Of a DNA stretch of 64,000 nucleotides, positions 44,801 to 54,301 are shown piece by piece. The notes under the pieces were generated by a model. The model ran no database searches, had not been told where the DNA came from, and saw only the letters and a list, made by a program, of their open reading frames with translations. The stretch is from contig JAITUU010000032.1 in NCBI GenBank assembly GCA_031286165.1, forward strand, positions 33,653 to 97,652, written 5' to 3'. The translations under genes were made by a program, and so were the position numbers. The stretch comes from Bacteroidales bacterium (GTDB lineage Bacteria > Bacteroidota > Bacteroidia > Bacteroidales > UBA1715). The first letter of the stretch is position 1; every line of letters starts with the position of its first letter.

Positions 44801-47116
44801 ATGAAATTCCTTCTTGCTTTTTTCTCAATTATCCTCGCAGCATTTTCCCTTCATGCACAGGAATTTACCCTTTCGGGAACGCTAAAAAGCAGCCGCGCAA
44901 AAGAAGCAATAGTGGGAGCAACTGTGCGCATAGTGGGAACTTCTACCGGCGCAGTAAGCAATGCCAACGGCGAATTTTACATGACACTCAAAAAAGGCGA
45001 TTACACCCTCGCCATTTCCTACGTGGGATTTTTAGACCTCTCCTACAAAGTGCACCTTACGCAAAACACCTCGCTCGCACTCATTCTGCAAGAAAATGTT
45101 TCGGAATTATCTACGGTAGTGGTTTCCGCCATAGAGCGCAATCACAATGTGGTGGCGGCAGAAATGGGAAGCCAAAGCCTCAGCATGAAAGAAATTAAAA
45201 CCATTCCCGTAATATTCGGTGAAAACGATATTTTGAAAACCATACAACTCCTACCCGGCGTGCAAAGTGCCGGTGAAGGCAATAGCGGTTTCAATGTACG
45301 CGGCGGCGGTGCCGACCAAAATTTGGTGTTGCTCGACAATGCCGCCATTTACAACGCTTCGCACGTTATGGGATTTTTCTCGATTTTCAATGGCGATGCC
45401 ATAGCCGGGCTAAAACTCTACAAAGGTTCTATGCCACCCGAATTTGGCGGACGGCTTTCGAGTGTGCTCGATGTTACTTCGCGCGAAGGCGATTTGCAGA
45501 ATTATCACGCCAACGGCGGGATTGGTACCATTTCTTCGCGCATTACCGTAGAAGGTCCTATTGTGCGCAATAAAGCATCGTTCATCCTTTCGGCTCGCCG
45601 CTCCTACGCCGATGTGTTTCTCAAATTTGCCCGCCGCGAAGATATTCGCAAAACCCGTCTGTTTTTCTACGATATGAACGGAAAAATTACCTACGCCATC
45701 AATCCCAAAAACCGACTTTCGCTTTCGGTGTATAATGGCACCGATAAATTTATGTATCAAAATAAACAAGGAATTTATTGGGGCAATACCATAGCCACAC
45801 TGCGCTGGGCACATAGTTTTCACGATAACTTCAGCCTCAAATCCTATCTCATTTACAGTAATTTTCAATCGACCATAGCCGCCGAAATGGACAAACAAAA
45901 AATCCGCCTGCTTTCGGGAGTGAGCGATTGGTGCATTAAAGAACAATTTACGTGGAATATCAATGCGAGCAATACGCTCAAATTCGGTTTAGAATCAACC
46001 TATCACAGTTTCAATCCCGGCACGCTCGATAGCGATATTAGTATGCTAAAACTCGCTATTCAAAAAAAATACGGCTGGGAAAACGGTGTGTATGTAAGCA
46101 ATGAACAAAGTGCGGGCGAACACTTCAAATTCAACTACGGCGTGCGATTTTCGGCATATTCGGCTATGGGTCCGGTGTCGGTATATACCTACAACAGCGA
46201 CCACGAAAAAATCGACAGTGTAAAATACCGCAGAGGAGAATTTGTAAAAACCTATGTTGCCATAGAACCGCGCGTGTCGGCAAATTATATTATCAACAAA
46301 GAAAATTCCGTAAAAGCATCGTTTACCCGCACGCAGCAGTATGTGCACCTTATTCAAGGTTCCACTATTTCGTTGCCTATGGATTATTGGATTCCCAGCA
46401 CGGCACTCGTGAAACCCGAAATGAGTTATCAATATTCACTGGGATATTTCCGCAATTTTGCCGACAACAATTACGAAACTTCGGCGGAATTGTACTACAA
46501 AGATTTGGAACGGCAAATTGATTATTTGAGCGGAACAAATGTATTTTTAAACCCCGATATTGAAAGTTATTTGCTCTTTGGCGTGGGGCAATCATACGGA
46601 TTGGAACTGTTTGTGAAAAAAAATAGCGGCAATTTCACCGGTTGGATTTCATATACGCTGAGTAAAACGCAGAGACGCTTCAATGAATTGAACAACGGTA
46701 ATTGGTTTCCCGTACGCAACGATAGGCGCAATAATATTTCGGTAGTGGGAATGTACAAACTTTCGGATTCGTGGCAATGTGCTGCCACGTGGGTATTTGC
46801 CAACGGCGAAGCAGTTACACTGCCCATTGGAAAATACTACATTGAAGAATTTCAGGTGTATTATTTTACCAAACGTAACGGATTTCGTATGCCGAACTAT
46901 CACCGCATGGATTTGAGCGCAACCTACACAAAAAAACACAAGCGATTTGAATCGGAATGGAATTTTTCCATTTACAATGCCTACAATCGCAAAAATGCCT
47001 TCTTTCTGTATTTTGATGAACCCGGCAGCGACACCAACCACAGCGACCGCATGAAGGCAATGAAAGTTACCCTCTTCCCTATTCTGCCTGCCGTAACGTG
47101 GAATTTTAATTTTTAA
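44801..47116 (+). CDS. TonB-dependent outer-membrane receptor with carboxypeptidase-like N-domain
   Basis: 771 residues from the ATG at 44801 (MKFLLAFFSIILAAFSLHAQ signal peptide). An N-terminal carboxypeptidase regulatory-like domain (about 22-100, TLSGTLKSSRAKEAIVGATV) precedes the plug, which contains FNVRGGGADQNLVLLDNAAI. The 22-strand barrel ends LPAVTWNFNF, and the terminal Phe fits outer-membrane assembly. No SusD partner is adjacent and the substrate is unknown. It is followed after 3 bases by the DUF2851 gene, so they are probably co-transcribed. Confidence 0.93.
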   Translation: MKFLLAFFSIILAAFSLHAQEFTLSGTLKSSRAKEAIVGATVRIVGTSTGAVSNANGEFYMTLKKGDYTLAISYVGFLDLSYKVHLTQNTSLALILQENVSELSTVVVSAIERNHNVVAAEMGSQSLSMKEIKTIPVIFGENDILKTIQLLPGVQSAGEGNSGFNVRGGGADQNLVLLDNAAIYNASHVMGFFSIFNGDAIAGLKLYKGSMPPEFGGRLSSVLDVTSREGDLQNYHANGGIGTISSRITVEGPIVRNKASFILSARRSYADVFLKFARREDIRKTRLFFYDMNGKITYAINPKNRLSLSVYNGTDKFMYQNKQGIYWGNTIATLRWAHSFHDNFSLKSYLIYSNFQSTIAAEMDKQKIRLLSGVSDWCIKEQFTWNINASNTLKFGLESTYHSFNPGTLDSDISMLKLAIQKKYGWENGVYVSNEQSAGEHFKFNYGVRFSAYSAMGPVSVYTYNSDHEKIDSVKYRRGEFVKTYVAIEPRVSANYIINKENSVKASFTRTQQYVHLIQGSTISLPMDYWIPSTALVKPEMSYQYSLGYFRNFADNNYETSAELYYKDLERQIDYLSGTNVFLNPDIESYLLFGVGQSYGLELFVKKNSGNFTGWISYTLSKTQRRFNELNNGNWFPVRNDRRNNISVVGMYKLSDSWQCAATWVFANGEAVTLPIGKYYIEEFQVYYFTKRNGFRMPNYHRMDLSATYTKKHKRFESEWNFSIYNAYNRKNAFFLYFDEPGSDTNHSDRMKAMKVTLFPILPAVTWNFNF

Positions 47117-47119
47117 ATC

Positions 47120-48421
47120 ATGCAAGAAGAATTGTTACATATTATGTGGCAACAGCAATTATTCGATTGCACCACTCTGCGCACCACCACCGGCGAAAGC
47201 GTAGTGGTAGAAAAAATCGGCATGAAAAATCCCAATGCCGGACCCGATTTCTTAGATGCACACATTCGCATAGACTCCACGCTGTGGGTGGGCAATGTGG
47301 AAATTCACACAAAATCGAGTTTGTGGACTGCGCACAAGCACCACACGCAAGAAAGTTACAATTCGGTAATTCTGCACGTAGTGGCTGAATACGACAAAGA
47401 TGCCCTTACCGCTCGCGGTACAAAACTTCCCACTCTTGTACTTCCTGTAAATAAAAACCTGCTCACAGCAAGCGAAACATTACTTGCAAGCACACGCAGC
47501 ATTATGTGTTTCAAAGAATTGCCGCGCATAGATACCTTTTTACAAAATATGGTATTCGACCGCCTTGTGGTGGAACGGTTTGAGCGAAAAGCCGTGCACG
47601 TGCTGGCACTGCTGGCGCAAAATGCCGGCGCGTGGGAAGAAACCTGCTATCAAATGGTGGCGCGGAGTTTGGGTGCACCGGTGAATAGCACTGCGTTTGA
47701 AGAACTTGCCCACGCGCTGCCGCTCCGCATTTTGGCAAAACACGGCAATTCCCTCATGCAATTAGAAGCACTTTTATTCGGGCAAGCCGGACTACTGAGC
47801 GAAGAAATCGAAAATTCCTACTACAAAACCCTACAAAACGAATACGCTTTTTTGCAGAAAAAATATCAACTCACGCCGCTTGCGCCTTCGTTGTGGAAAT
47901 TCTCGCGTATGCGTCCGAGTAGTTTTCCCACCATGCGCATGGCGCAGTTGGCGCAGTTAGTGTTTCAATCGCAGGGATTGACGGCAAAAATTCTCCATTG
48001 CGAAACTATTGCCGAATTAGAAGAACTGTTTACTCTCCACTTACACGAATTTTGGAACACGCACTACACATTTGCTACTACACACGCACTGCGCAAAAAA
48101 TCGCTGGGAGAAAATACCGTGCACAACATTATTATCAACACCGTTGTTCCATTCTTATTTGCCTACGGCAGTTATCACAGCCGCGATGACATCAAACAGC
48201 GAGCACTTGATTTTTTGGAAACACTGCCGCCGGAGCACAACAGCATTATAAGCGAATGGGAAAAGTGCGGAATACAATGTAAATCGGCATTTCGCAGCCA
48301 AGCACTCCTGCAACTCCACAATGAATACTGCACACGGCGCAAATGCCTGCAATGCAACTTCGGCAAACGAATTATTGCACAATATGCAAAACCAATGTGC
48401 AAACAAGCACTAACTGAATAA
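47120..48421 (+). CDS. DUF2851 family protein
   Basis: 433 residues, cytosolic by appearance. N-terminal MQEELLHIMWQQQLFD and the conserved NAGPDFLDAHIRID, GNVEIHTKSSLW and VILHVVAEYD are the family pattern. A C-terminal cluster CTRRKCLQCNFGKRII has Cys residues that could bind metal. The fold resembles a nuclease-like domain, but the function is unknown. Directly behind a TonB-dependent receptor gene. Confidence 0.88.
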   Translation: MQEELLHIMWQQQLFDCTTLRTTTGESVVVEKIGMKNPNAGPDFLDAHIRIDSTLWVGNVEIHTKSSLWTAHKHHTQESYNSVILHVVAEYDKDALTARGTKLPTLVLPVNKNLLTASETLLASTRSIMCFKELPRIDTFLQNMVFDRLVVERFERKAVHVLALLAQNAGAWEETCYQMVARSLGAPVNSTAFEELAHALPLRILAKHGNSLMQLEALLFGQAGLLSEEIENSYYKTLQNEYAFLQKKYQLTPLAPSLWKFSRMRPSSFPTMRMAQLAQLVFQSQGLTAKILHCETIAELEELFTLHLHEFWNTHYTFATTHALRKKSLGENTVHNIIINTVVPFLFAYGSYHSRDDIKQRALDFLETLPPEHNSIISEWEKCGIQCKSAFRSQALLQLHNEYCTRRKCLQCNFGKRIIAQYAKPMCKQALTE

Positions 48422-48443
48422 TTACGTAACTGAAATCTAACTC

Positions 48444-48905
48444 CTAACTACTAACCCGTATCTGCCGCTGAATGCTTTGTTCGAGAGAAATAAAGGTTTC
48501 GGTACTCGAAATACCGGGTATGTTTTGAATTTGTTTATTCAGAATTTTCATCAAATGATGATTGTCGAAAGCATAAATTTTGAGAAACAATCCGAAGTTT
48601 CCTGTAATATAATGACATTCAACCACTTCCGGTATTTTTTTTAGTTCTTCAAGAACTGCGGTGTAGGCACTGCCTTTTTCAAAATTCACGCCTATATAGG
48701 CGCAAGTACTGTATCCCAGCGCACGTTCTTCTATTATATATTTTGCACCTTTAAAAAGTCCCGCTTCTTCGAGTTTATTTACCCGCTGATGAATAGCCGC
48801 ACCCGAAACGCCGCAGGCACGCGCAATTTCCAAAAATGGCATACGCGCATTTTCCATCAATAAATTCAAAATTTTTTCGTCAATGGCATCTATTTGATAT
48901 TGCAT
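48444..48905 (-). CDS. Lrp/AsnC family transcriptional regulator
   Basis: 153 residues. An N-terminal winged helix-turn-helix (IDEKILNLLMENARMPFLEI ... SGAAIHQRVNKLEEAGLF) is followed by a ligand-sensing RAM domain (CAYIGVNFEKGSAYTAVLEE ... VVECHYITGNFGLFLKIYA). The ligand is probably an amino acid. It lies 21 bases downstream of the bifunctional nuclease gene. Confidence 0.94.
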   Translation of the reverse strand: MQYQIDAIDEKILNLLMENARMPFLEIARACGVSGAAIHQRVNKLEEAGLFKGAKYIIEERALGYSTCAYIGVNFEKGSAYTAVLEELKKIPEVVECHYITGNFGLFLKIYAFDNHHLMKILNKQIQNIPGISSTETFISLEQSIQRQIRVSS

Positions 48906-48926
48906 AATACATTCATTGTGAGGCGT

Positions 48927-49502
48927 TTAAATATTTCTTTTTTTCAATTCATCGCGTATAAGCGAGGCTTTTTCATAATCTTCGTTGCTAATGGCTATTT
49001 GCAGCAATTCCTGCAATTCATCATCGGTTTTCATCATAAATTCCGTTTGCGAATCGTCTTCCGCCGGTGTGCTGTCTTCGTGCTCCTGCTGCGGTTGAAT
49101 TTCTATACCGGCGCGGTCCACCACCGATTGTTCGGCATAAATAGGGCACTTGAAGCGAATTGCCAAGGCTACGGCATCGCTGGTGCGCGAATCTAATTCT
49201 ACACGAGTTTCGCCACTAAGTGCAATGATTTTCGAGTAAAAAATTCCTTCCTGCAATCGCTCTATATATACTTCGGTGAGCGTAATACCAAAGGAGCGGG
49301 CAAAGGCGTAAAATAAATCGTGAGTAAGCGGACGCGGCGCGTGTAAATTCTCCATTTCCATAGCAATCGACTGCGCCTCAATGCCGCCTATAATAATAGG
49401 TATGCGGCGCGTGCCATTGGCTTCGGCAAGTATGAGTACATAGGCATTGTCCTGCATTTTGCTGAACGAAAGCCCGGTGATGTGTAATCGTATTTTGCTC
49501 AT
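48927..49502 (-). CDS. Bifunctional nuclease domain protein with UVR motif
   Basis: 191 residues from the ATG at 49502 (MSKIRLHITGLSFSK); the open frame extends 75 bases upstream through the promoter. The DUF151/bifunctional nuclease domain shows GTRRIPIIIGGIEAQSIAME and SRTSDAVALAIRFKCPIYAE. A linker precedes a C-terminal UVR helical hairpin (LLQIAISNEDYEKASLIRDE). UVR motifs occur in UvrB/UvrC and in Clp regulators. The cellular role is unsettled. Confidence 0.93.
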   Translation of the reverse strand: MSKIRLHITGLSFSKMQDNAYVLILAEANGTRRIPIIIGGIEAQSIAMEMENLHAPRPLTHDLFYAFARSFGITLTEVYIERLQEGIFYSKIIALSGETRVELDSRTSDAVALAIRFKCPIYAEQSVVDRAGIEIQPQQEHEDSTPAEDDSQTEFMMKTDDELQELLQIAISNEDYEKASLIRDELKKRNI

Positions 49503-49520
49503 AGTGTGGTAATAATTGCC

Positions 49521-49550
49521 CAAATATATACATTTATTGCTAATTACCAA
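49521..49550 (-). promoter_or_regulatory. Promoter of the bifunctional nuclease-lrp unit
   Basis: On the minus strand TTG (49548-49550), 19 bases, then TATATTTG (49521-49528). A good match to the Bacteroidota form, 18 bases before the ATG. Confidence 0.65.
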
Positions 49551-49620
49551 TGTGTTTGCACTACATTTATAAAACACTGTCAGTAAAAAACCATAAAAAC
49601 TGCCTATTTGTCATATATTT

Positions 49621-49639
49621 TGGCATGGCACAGTGTTTG
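49621..49639 (+). promoter_or_regulatory. Possible -24/-12 promoter of htpG
   Basis: TGGCATGGCACAGTGTTTG lies 46 bases before the ATG. TGGCAC, five bases, TTG resembles a sigma-54 type element (consensus TGGCAC N5 TTGC), but the -12 GC is replaced by GA, so the match is partial. Confidence 0.3.
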
Positions 49640-49685
49640 ACAAACAGAGGAAAAAACTTGAAGTTTAACATAAATACACAATACT

Positions 49686-51731
49686 ATGCAAACAGGAAAA
49701 ATAGGGGTTACTACCGAAAATATTTTCCCCATTATTAAAAAATTTTTGTATTCCGACCAAGAAATTTTTCTTCGTGAATTGGTTTCCAATGCCGTAGATG
49801 CTACGCAAAAACTGAAAACACTGGCAAAACTCGGCACCTACAAAGGAAATGTGGAAAATGCCGTAGTGCGCGTGGCGGTGAATAAAGATGCTAAAACAAT
49901 TACCATTTCCGACCAAGGAATAGGTATGACTGCCGAAGAAATTGAAAAATATATCAATCAAATAGCGTTTTCAGGTGCCGAAGAATTTTTAGATAAGTAC
50001 AAAGACAACGTTGATGCCATCATAGGACATTTCGGCTTGGGATTTTACTCATCGTTTATGGTGGCGCAAAAAGTTGAAATTATCACAAAATCGCATCAGG
50101 AAGGTGCGCAGGCGGTGAAATGGGAGTGCGATGGCAGCCCCGATTACAGTATTTCGGAAATTGAAAAACAAGACGTGGGTACCGATATTGTGCTCCACAT
50201 AGCCGACGATTCATTGGAATATTTAGACGAAAGCCGCATAGAAACCTTACTCACAAAATATTGTAAATTTTTGGCAGTACCCATAGTGTTCGGCAAGAAA
50301 AAAGAGTGGAAAGACGGTAAATATGAAGATACCGACACCGATAATATTATTAATAACCCCACGCCGGCGTGGACAAAAAAACCGGTGGATTTGACCGATG
50401 AAGATTACAAAAATTTTTATCGCGAACTCTATCCTATGGCTGAAGAACCGCTGTTTTTCATTCATTTGAACGTAGATTATCCCTTCAATTTGACCGGAAT
50501 TTTGTATTTCCCCAAAATTCGCAACAATTTTGAAGTGCAGAAAAATAAAATTCAACTGTACAGCAATCAAGTGTTTGTAACCGATTCGGTGGAAGGAATT
50601 GTGCCCGATTATTTAACACTGCTTCACGGTGTGCTCGATTCTCCCGATATTCCGCTCAATGTGTCGCGCAGTTACTTGCAAAGCGACCAAAATGTGAAAA
50701 AAATATCGAATCATATAACCAAAAAAGTTGCCGACCGCTTGTTCGATATTTTCAAATCGAATCGCGAGGATTTCGAGAAAAAATGGGACGACCTCAAACT
50801 CTTTATTACTTACGGCATGTTGAGCGATGAGAAATTTTACGAACGCTCCGAAAAATTTGCCCTTTTCAAAAATACCGATGGTAAGTATTTTACGTTTGAT
50901 GAATATAAAACATTGATACAAGAATCGCAAACCGACAAAAACGGTACGCTTGTGTATTTATACACCACCGACCCTCAGGCGCAGTATAGTTATATTCAAA
51001 AAGCGAAAAACAAAGGCTATGATGTGCTGGTGTTAGACGGACATTTAGATGCACACCTCATCGGTCAGTTGGAACAAAAATTCGAGAAAACGCACTTCGC
51101 CCGCGTGGATAGCGATATTATTGAAAAAATAATTTTGAAAGAAGATTTGGAGCAATCGAATTTGAGTGCCGCCGATGTGCAGGATTTAACCACAATATTT
51201 GAAACCGAAGGACAACAAGCACAATTTACCGTGCAGTGCGAAAAACTCTCTGCCACCGAAATGCCTATTGTAATTACCCAATCGGAATTTATGCGCCGCA
51301 TGAAAGATATGGCACACCTCAATCCGGGTATGAGTTTTTACAGTCAGTTACCCGATAGTTTCAATTTGATAGTGAACACTGCCCACCCCATAATTGAAAA
51401 AATCAATGCCGATAAAAACAGTGAATTGCAGGCAACATTGCAGGATTTGACCGCAAAAATAACTGCTGCACAAGACGAAAAAACCGCGATGACCAAAGCA
51501 AACGAAGGCAAAAAAGACGAGGAAATACCGAGTGCCGACAAGGAAAAAACGGCGGATTTGGACAAAACTATTGCCAATTTGGAAGGCGAAAAACGCAGTG
51601 CGCTAAAACAATACGCTGGCTCGCACGCCGTAGTGAAACAATTAATTGACCTCGCGCTGATTTCCAACAATATGCTCAAAGGCGAAGATTTGGAAAAATT
51701 CGTTCACCGCAGCGTGAAACTCATTCAATAG
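49686..51731 (+). CDS. htpG: Chaperone HtpG (Hsp90 family)
   Basis: 681 residues. The GHKL ATPase domain shows ELVSNAVDATQKL, SDQGIGMTAEEIEKY and GHFGLGFYSSFMVAQKVEII. The middle domain shows RSYLQSDQNVKKISNHITKK with the catalytic Arg region. The C-terminal dimer domain contains a charged stretch (residues about 590-650, AAQDEKTAMTKANEGKKDEE) not found in E. coli HtpG, which makes this protein about 60 residues longer. Folding of stress clients is the known role. Confidence 0.97.
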   Translation: MQTGKIGVTTENIFPIIKKFLYSDQEIFLRELVSNAVDATQKLKTLAKLGTYKGNVENAVVRVAVNKDAKTITISDQGIGMTAEEIEKYINQIAFSGAEEFLDKYKDNVDAIIGHFGLGFYSSFMVAQKVEIITKSHQEGAQAVKWECDGSPDYSISEIEKQDVGTDIVLHIADDSLEYLDESRIETLLTKYCKFLAVPIVFGKKKEWKDGKYEDTDTDNIINNPTPAWTKKPVDLTDEDYKNFYRELYPMAEEPLFFIHLNVDYPFNLTGILYFPKIRNNFEVQKNKIQLYSNQVFVTDSVEGIVPDYLTLLHGVLDSPDIPLNVSRSYLQSDQNVKKISNHITKKVADRLFDIFKSNREDFEKKWDDLKLFITYGMLSDEKFYERSEKFALFKNTDGKYFTFDEYKTLIQESQTDKNGTLVYLYTTDPQAQYSYIQKAKNKGYDVLVLDGHLDAHLIGQLEQKFEKTHFARVDSDIIEKIILKEDLEQSNLSAADVQDLTTIFETEGQQAQFTVQCEKLSATEMPIVITQSEFMRRMKDMAHLNPGMSFYSQLPDSFNLIVNTAHPIIEKINADKNSELQATLQDLTAKITAAQDEKTAMTKANEGKKDEEIPSADKEKTADLDKTIANLEGEKRSALKQYAGSHAVVKQLIDLALISNNMLKGEDLEKFVHRSVKLIQ

Positions 51732-51754
51732 TTCACTCTCTCGCTCCACAAAGA

Positions 51755-51793
51755 AACAGCCGATACGGAAATTTCCGTATCGGCTGTTTTTTG
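51755..51793 (+). terminator. Terminator of htpG
   Basis: Long perfect stem AACAGCCGATACGGAA / TTCCGTATCGGCTGTT followed by TTTTTTG. It lies between convergent htpG and the binding-protein gene. Confidence 0.9.
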
Positions 51794-51829
51794 TAACATG
51801 ATTGCAATGTATTCGGTAAGACCGCTCCG

Positions 51830-52795
51830 TTACTTAATTTTTTCCAACTGAGCAGCAATTTTTTCTTTCGAGAGGGCTATGTAACCGGTTTCGGCAGCGT
51901 ATTTTTGCCCCTCGCCGAGCACGAATTTAAGAAAGGCTATCACTTCGGGGCGCGTGGGTTTGCCTTTGCTTACCAAGTAGAGGTCGCGAGCTGGCGGCGA
52001 AGGAAAGCGTCCGTCATTAATAGCGGCTATCAAGGTTTTGGTAGTTTGGTAAAAATCCTCTTGTGGGTCTATTTTTCCGTTTCCGTTCACATCAAGTGGA
52101 ATGATAGCCAAGCCTTCAAACGGTTTTTTTGTTTTTTGGTCGTAGGCATAGCCTATATTGTTGTAGCCTATACTCACTTTATCTTTTTGCACAGCGGCGG
52201 CTACTCCGGGGTCGCCCATTACGGCGGTACCTTTCAAGTCTTCTTGTTTTTTACCAAACCACGCAGCCCACGTTTCGGCAGCACCACAGGCATCGGAACG
52301 AGTGAACACGTGAACGGGAAGTTTCGACTGCGTGCCGAGTAATTCACCCCATGTTTTAATTTCGCCAGCCCACAATTTGCGTGCGTTATCTTTGCTCAAT
52401 CCTACTTTTTTTATAGTTGCAAGTTCAGGATTGTTGGCATTAATGGTGGGTACTACGGCATCTTTCACGGTAGCAATAGGAAAGGCTCCTTTATTCAACT
52501 CCTCTTGATGCACCTCTCGGCTCACCATTCCCAAATCAACTACGCCCGAAAGCACATCGGTCATACCTTTGCCGGCACCACCGCCTGAAATGTCGATTTT
52601 TACGTTGGGATTCAGTTTGCGAAATTCTTCCGCCCATTTCACCGCCATTGGGTAGAGGGCAAAGGCTCCCGAAAGTTGAATTGTTCCCGAAAGTTCTTGA
52701 TTTTCCACTGCTTTTTCGGCAGTGCTTTGTTTGGGGCTATGAGTAAAACTCACCAGCGCGATAAGGCTTGCTACTAATACTATTATTTTTTTCAT
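51830..52795 (-). CDS. PstS-like periplasmic substrate-binding protein
   Basis: 321 residues with an N-terminal signal sequence (MKKIIVLVASLIALVSFTHS). Type II binding-protein fold resembling phosphate-binding PstS: LSGAFALYPMAVKWAEEF, SGGGAGKGMTDVLSGVVDLG and IGYNNIGYAYDQ. The usual anion-loop SGTT region is instead TRSDACGAAETW, so the ligand may not be phosphate. Residues 235-246 (DVNGNGKIDPQE) form a textbook EF-hand calcium loop. It follows the porin gene, and no pstC/pstA/pstB genes are adjacent. Assignment to phosphate uptake is therefore uncertain; the Cys-codon leader upstream hints at a sulfur source. Confidence 0.85.
   Translation of the reverse strand: MKKIIVLVASLIALVSFTHSPKQSTAEKAVENQELSGTIQLSGAFALYPMAVKWAEEFRKLNPNVKIDISGGGAGKGMTDVLSGVVDLGMVSREVHQEELNKGAFPIATVKDAVVPTINANNPELATIKKVGLSKDNARKLWAGEIKTWGELLGTQSKLPVHVFTRSDACGAAETWAAWFGKKQEDLKGTAVMGDPGVAAAVQKDKVSIGYNNIGYAYDQKTKKPFEGLAIIPLDVNGNGKIDPQEDFYQTTKTLIAAINDGRFPSPPARDLYLVSKGKPTRPEVIAFLKFVLGEGQKYAAETGYIALSKEKIAAQLEKIK
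52058..52093 (-). other. EF-hand-like calcium loop within the binding protein
   Basis: Codes for DVNGNGKIDPQE (residues 235-246): D1, N3, N5, G6, I8 and E12 match the 12-residue EF-hand rule at every key position. The second half of the hand is followed by DFYQTTKTLI, a plausible helix. Confidence 0.7.
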
Positions 52796-52875
52796 TGCTT
52801 TATATTTATTGATATTGTATGATATTGAGATATTTATAGATATTCATTGTATCTATCTGAAAATCTCTTGATTAA

Positions 52876-52904
52876 CTTCGTTGAGGGCTTCGCCGTTCGT
52901 AATT
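52876..52904 (+). repeat. Dispersed intergenic repeat, copy 3
   Basis: CTTCGTTGAGGGCTTCGCCG followed by TTCGTAATT, between the porin and binding-protein genes. Same unit as 21,965-21,993. Confidence 0.75.
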
Positions 52905-52911
52905 GTATGTA

Positions 52912-54177
52912 TTAATTTTTAGAGTTCAAAAACGTAGGTTTAAACGTTAATTGCAGATATGCCCACTGCGGGAAATGTGTATCTACATCTACTTTCTTTT
53001 TCAAAATTCGTGTACCATCGTTCACAAAGTAAGCACTCCAACCGCCTTGTAGCGAAAATTGGTCGCTTACGGTGTAATTTGCCACAAGGTCGAGTTCCGA
53101 ACCGATAGATTTTTTCTCACCTGCTTTAAATTCTTTTTGTGTAGCAAAATAGTGGAAGGTTGCGTTGATGTCGAATTTGGGGAAAAGTTTGGCGGTTGCG
53201 CCCACATAGCCGTCTATCAAACCTTGATTGGGCAGGTTTCGCCAATATTCAATATTTCCGTTGAAAGCATGATTGGACCCATAGAGTTTGTTGAAGGTAT
53301 TGCTTTTGTCGGCAGCAATATCGAGAGCAGAACCGGAATAGAGGTCTCCGCCGAGTTGAAAGGCTACAATTTCACCCACTTTTTGCTGTGCGGTGAGCGA
53401 GAGCAGGTAAGCACTCAATTCTTTATCGGTTTTGTCGTGTCCGAATTGGTAATATCCGCTTGCGAGAAAGGTAAAAGGTGCTTTTTTGTCGGTAATCCAC
53501 ACATTACCGCCTACGGTATTGCGGAAACTTGTGGTTACATTGTTCACCGTTTGCACTGTTGCACTTCCTGATTGGTAACTATCGTTCAACCACAGAGCCG
53601 AAACCGAGAGTTTTCCAAAGTTTTTTTCGGCACGAATGAAATTCAGCGTTTTGTAGGTAAGTGTGTAGGGCGTAAGTGCTTCAAAATTCACATCTCCTGC
53701 ATTGTTGTAGGCACTACCGGCGTGCACTTGCCACGTTTCGGCATTGTATTTCAAGAGCAAAAGGTCGTGCGCTCCCGGAGTATTGCTCCAATTATTGTAG
53801 GAAAATACTCGTTTGTCGTCATACTCCAATCCTTGACGACCAAGCGCAAAAGAAAACGCCGGTGTGAAATTATATTCGCCCCATGCTTCCAATACTCCCA
53901 CTCCTGCACCGGTTTCCGCTATGGCGGTTTTACCAAAAGTGCGACTATCTAAAAGCGATACTTTTGCCTTCACTTTTTCGTTGGTATAGCCAAAATTTAA
54001 GCGCGTGCGCAGGTTATTCACAAAAGCAGGCGAAAGACTATCTGCCAAAGGTTCTTGAAAGCCATCGCGCACTTCGGCACGCGAACGGATTTCTCCGTCA
54101 ATTTTAACATTTTGTGCGGCTACTTGCGCCACAGTAAGCAGCGAAAGTGCAGCAATTGAAATAATTCGTTTCTTCAT
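52912..54177 (-). CDS. Outer-membrane porin, alginate-export-like family
   Basis: 421 residues. Signal peptide MKKRIISIAALSLLTVAQVA is followed by a beta-barrel: DGEIRSRAEVRDGF, NNLRTRLNFGYTNEKVKAKV, a conserved FSFALGRQGLEYDDKRVF and the aromatic-rich C-terminus YLQLTFKPTFLNSKN. This pattern belongs to the alginate-export/OprD-like porin group. It is the first gene of a two-gene unit with the PstS-like protein and probably lets the same anion cross the outer membrane. A structured leader of about 230 bases precedes it. Confidence 0.85.
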   Translation of the reverse strand: MKKRIISIAALSLLTVAQVAAQNVKIDGEIRSRAEVRDGFQEPLADSLSPAFVNNLRTRLNFGYTNEKVKAKVSLLDSRTFGKTAIAETGAGVGVLEAWGEYNFTPAFSFALGRQGLEYDDKRVFSYNNWSNTPGAHDLLLLKYNAETWQVHAGSAYNNAGDVNFEALTPYTLTYKTLNFIRAEKNFGKLSVSALWLNDSYQSGSATVQTVNNVTTSFRNTVGGNVWITDKKAPFTFLASGYYQFGHDKTDKELSAYLLSLTAQQKVGEIVAFQLGGDLYSGSALDIAADKSNTFNKLYGSNHAFNGNIEYWRNLPNQGLIDGYVGATAKLFPKFDINATFHYFATQKEFKAGEKKSIGSELDLVANYTVSDQFSLQGGWSAYFVNDGTRILKKKVDVDTHFPQWAYLQLTFKPTFLNSKN

Positions 54178-54231
54178 GTTCGTTTTTACTTTTAATTTGT
54201 TTCTATCTATTTTGATTTTAAAAATTTGCCG

Positions 54232-54273
54232 AAAAAATCCCCACCATTCCGTGGATTGTGTAGAACAGTGGGG
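54232..54273 (-). terminator. Attenuator-type terminator in the porin leader
   Basis: On the minus strand CCCCACTGTTC (54263-54273) pairs with GAATGGTGGGG (54239-54249) over 11 positions including G-U pairs, followed by ATTTTTT (54232-54238). It lies between the leader reading frame and the porin ATG (55 bases further on), so it would stop transcription before the operon unless prevented. Confidence 0.75.
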
Positions 54274-54301
54274 CTTCCTAAAAAAAAAGAGACTTATTCT
54301 A

